64,000 nt of DNA from assembly GCA_013215445.1 (NCBI GenBank), contig JABSRA010000014.1, forward strand, positions 1 to 64,000. The letters are read 5' to 3'. Position 1 is the first letter of the stretch. Each line of letters starts with the position of its first letter. Below are positions 61,747 through 64,000 of this stretch, one piece after another. The notes beneath the pieces were generated by a model that ran no database searches, was not told where the DNA came from, and saw only the letters and a list, made by a program, of their open reading frames with translations. A program made the position numbers and the translations under genes. The DNA comes from Oceanospirillaceae bacterium (GTDB lineage Bacteria > Pseudomonadota > Gammaproteobacteria > Pseudomonadales > Balneatricaceae).

Positions 61747-64000
61747 TTAATCTTCAACCGTCGCGATTAAACTGGCATTTCCTCCTGCGGCGGTCGTATC
61801 CACACATAAATGCCGCTCTACAATAAATCGCGCTGGCGCACACTCATTAATCATCGGCAACAGCGCCCCTGAACGCCCGGCGAGCGCGATTCGATAGTGG
61901 CGCATGCTCTGGGTGTCTGCATCGACTAACAAGGCGCTAAACTGCTCTAGCTCAGTGAGACTGTTGGCGTTGATTACACCGCTGACGAAGAGTACCGGTA
62001 TCGCCAATTTTTCAGCTTGTTGGTTGAGCGTCGCAAGCGCCTGGGTGTGTTTACTATTGATTACTGCTAATACGCAATTACCCTGTGACAGCGCCGCCAG
62101 AGAGAGTATCAACGCGTTTTCTAGCTGATTGGTTATACACAACAGCGTGCCGCGGGCGTACTCACTGAGAATGTTTAACTCTCCGGTAGGCCCTGGCATA
62201 TGGCGTGCAGCGGTTGATGGACTGATGCTGGCAAGGGCCGCAGCGATGTTAATGGTCGGCTCTTGCCAATTGTTCAACCACTGTTTTAACACCAACTGAC
62301 GCGCTTCAATCCTGGTCCAAGCACCGTTGTCTGCAGCGTTAAGGGTATCGAGTTGCGCTTGTAGGGTCGCGGTTGAGAGCGGTTGGTTGGTTGCGGTGGG
62401 TGGGGCGCTATGCACGACGCTCTTTGGTTGTACAAAGCGAGGCAGATAGTGTGGGCCACCCGCTTTCGGACCGGTGCCCGACAATCCCTCGCCACCAAAG
62501 GGCTGGGTGCCGACAATGGCGCCAATCTGGTTGCGATTGACATAAATGTTGCCGACTTTAATTTGGCTCACTAGCTTTTGTACCCGAGTGTCTACCCGGC
62601 TGTGAATTCCAAAGGTCAGGCCGTAATGCTGCGCATTAATCGCCTCCACCACCTTGCTAATCTCTTTGCCTTTAAAAGTAGCGACATGCAAAATGGGGCC
62701 AAAAATCTCTTCGCCCAACGCCTCAATACCTGACACTTTTAGCACGGTGGGTGCGATGAACAAGCCGCTCTGTGGGGTCGTCAGGGTTTTTAGCAGCATG
62801 CCTCGCTGTGCAAATTCAGCACAGTGCGCGGCAATTTTTTGCTGTGCAGCGCTATCGATGACGGGGCCTATATCCGTGCTTAACAGCCAGGGGTTACCCA
62901 GGGCTAATTGATCCATCGCGCCGTACAGCATCTCTAAAAACTGCTCGGCTATATCCTCTTGTAAGTAGAGCATTCTAAGGGCTGAGCAGCGCTGCCCAGC
63001 ACTTTGAAACGCCGAGGCTAATACATCGCGAACCACTTGCTCAGGCAGTGCGGTAGAGTCGACGATCATGGCATTTAAGCCGCCGGTTTCAGCGATTAGT
63101 GGTGCATCGGGGGCGAGATTTTTCGCCATGCTTTTATTGATCAGTTGTGCGGTGGCAGTCGAGCCAGTAAAGCAGACGCCGGCGATGCGTGCATCAGCGG
63201 TTAATAATGCGCCAACACTGGCACCTGTGCCCGGTAGTAACTGCACCACGTCTGGTGGAATTCCGGCTAAGTGCATCAACTCGATCGCCTTCGCGGCAAT
63301 CAACACGGTTTGCTCGGCAGGTTTCGCCACAACGGTGTTACCGGCACCGAGGGCTGCCAGTATTTGGCCGGTGAAAATCGCCAGTGGGAAGTTCCACGGG
63401 GAGATGCAACTAATCACTCCACGCGCTTGAGCCGGCGTTTTAAGATTGAGGGTTTGGTGGGCGTAGTAGCGGGCAAAATCGACGGCCTCGCGCAACTCAC
63501 CAATGGCATCTAATAAGGTTTTTCCCGCCTCGCGGGTGGCGAGTGCAAAAAATTCTGCGGCATGTTGCTCGTATAAATCGGCGAGTTTATTCAGGCAGTC
63601 AGCACGCTGCTGTGGGCTCTGTGCGCTCCAGGCTGGAAATGCCTGTTGTGCCCGAGCAATGGCACTTTCAACCTCGCTGCTACTGGCCTCGCGCACCGTG
63701 CCGACTAGATCGCTAGCATCCGCAGGGTTGTAAATATTGATGGTGGTCGACAAACTGTGCTGGTCGTCAGCGAAACTGGGCGCGCCGTGCCACTGGTGCT
63801 GTTTAAAGGTGGCGCGTGCCCGCTCTATGTTATCGATATCATTGGCGTCGGTCACATCCCAACCCCTGGCATTATCCCGCTCGCGGCCATACAGCGCTTT
63901 GGGTAGTGGAATCAACTGGCTGGCAACTTTATTGCCAAGCGCCAACACTGCATCGATCGGGTCGCGGGCGATATCTTCAGGTTTGATACTGGTATCGACA
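61747..64000 (-). CDS. putA: PutA, C-terminal part (P5C dehydrogenase region), partial
   Basis: The frame is open to the right edge, so the N-terminal proline dehydrogenase (and any DNA-binding domain) lies outside. The visible part is the delta-1-pyrroline-5-carboxylate dehydrogenase domain. It shows NFPLAIFTGQI, FTGSTATAQL, the catalytic Cys in QSAGQRCSALRML, and IFGPILHVATF motifs. A further roughly 230-residue C-terminal domain ends in VDTTAAGGNASLIA, the conserved terminal motif of long PutA proteins. PutA converts proline to glutamate and feeds electrons to quinone. Confidence 0.93.
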   Translation of the reverse strand, partial: VDTSIKPEDIARDPIDAVLALGNKVASQLIPLPKALYGRERDNARGWDVTDANDIDNIERARATFKQHQWHGAPSFADDQHSLSTTINIYNPADASDLVGTVREASSSEVESAIARAQQAFPAWSAQSPQQRADCLNKLADLYEQHAAEFFALATREAGKTLLDAIGELREAVDFARYYAHQTLNLKTPAQARGVISCISPWNFPLAIFTGQILAALGAGNTVVAKPAEQTVLIAAKAIELMHLAGIPPDVVQLLPGTGASVGALLTADARIAGVCFTGSTATAQLINKSMAKNLAPDAPLIAETGGLNAMIVDSTALPEQVVRDVLASAFQSAGQRCSALRMLYLQEDIAEQFLEMLYGAMDQLALGNPWLLSTDIGPVIDSAAQQKIAAHCAEFAQRGMLLKTLTTPQSGLFIAPTVLKVSGIEALGEEIFGPILHVATFKGKEISKVVEAINAQHYGLTFGIHSRVDTRVQKLVSQIKVGNIYVNRNQIGAIVGTQPFGGEGLSGTGPKAGGPHYLPRFVQPKSVVHSAPPTATNQPLSTATLQAQLDTLNAADNGAWTRIEARQLVLKQWLNNWQEPTINIAAALASISPSTAARHMPGPTGELNILSEYARGTLLCITNQLENALILSLAALSQGNCVLAVINSKHTQALATLNQQAEKLAIPVLFVSGVINANSLTELEQFSALLVDADTQSMRHYRIALAGRSGALLPMINECAPARFIVERHLCVDTTAAGGNASLIATVED

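Overview
The window looks like a chromosomal segment of a heterotrophic gammaproteobacterium, probably aquatic. The main clues are a glmU-glmS pair, an E. coli-type membrane D-lactate dehydrogenase (dld), a trifunctional-type putA, and a quinol nitric oxide reductase controlled by NorR and sigma-54. There are also many LysR, AraC, MarR and MocR regulators and two c-di-GMP cyclases. Base composition is moderate and coding density is ordinary. I cannot name the genus from sequence alone. No rRNA, tRNA, intact insertion sequence, CRISPR array or phage gene was seen.

Layout. 0-13 kb: a decayed SGNH hydrolase end, an EamA transporter, a TSUP permease, a TrmB-like regulator, glmU-glmS, a LacD-like aldolase convergent with a PEP-mutase-family lyase, and a tightly coupled operon of a membrane cytochrome-b/2Fe-2S protein with an MscS channel. 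13-21 kb: an RluA-type pseudouridine synthase, a glycerophosphodiesterase overlapping a phospholipase A2-like exoprotein, a diguanylate cyclase, a tiny lipoprotein, and an FAD amine oxidase divergent from a LysR regulator. 21-27 kb: norB/norR with a readable sigma-54 promoter and three NorR sites. 27-35 kb: a sparse accessory zone full of dispersed repeats, carrying a MerR/GyrI-like regulator, a DoxX protein, a lactonase-like gene divergent from a LysR regulator, and a HigBA toxin-antitoxin pair bracketed by inverted repeat copies. 35-46 kb: dld, a PAS-GGDEF protein, a redoxin with a duplicated 3' end, a nitroreductase-MarR pair, a second MarR with a perfect palindrome, and a PLP decarboxylase divergent from a MocR regulator. 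46-56 kb: a periplasmic beta-propeller, a LysE exporter, phoH broken in its P-loop next to a cluster of DnaA boxes, GlxA-type and AraC regulators, a cysteine hydrolase and other enzymes. 56-64 kb: glutathione peroxidase, a di-heme oxidoreductase coupled to a CRTAC1/ASPIC FG-GAP protein, an ECF sigma factor with a secreted SnoaL-like partner, and the C-terminal part of PutA running off the right edge.

How the genes work together. Several local circuits are legible. NO detoxification is NorR to sigma-54 to norB. Phospholipid breakdown may link the PLA2-like protein to the GDPD. Amino-sugar synthesis uses glmS and glmU. A possible redox- or heme-sensing channel is formed by the ferredoxin-cytochrome protein and MscS. 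Self-regulated MerR and MarR units have recognisable operators. The best candidates for something undescribed are the cytochrome-b/ferredoxin-MscS operon, the HigBA module flanked by inverted composite repeats, and the DnaA-box cluster upstream of the frameshifted phoH.
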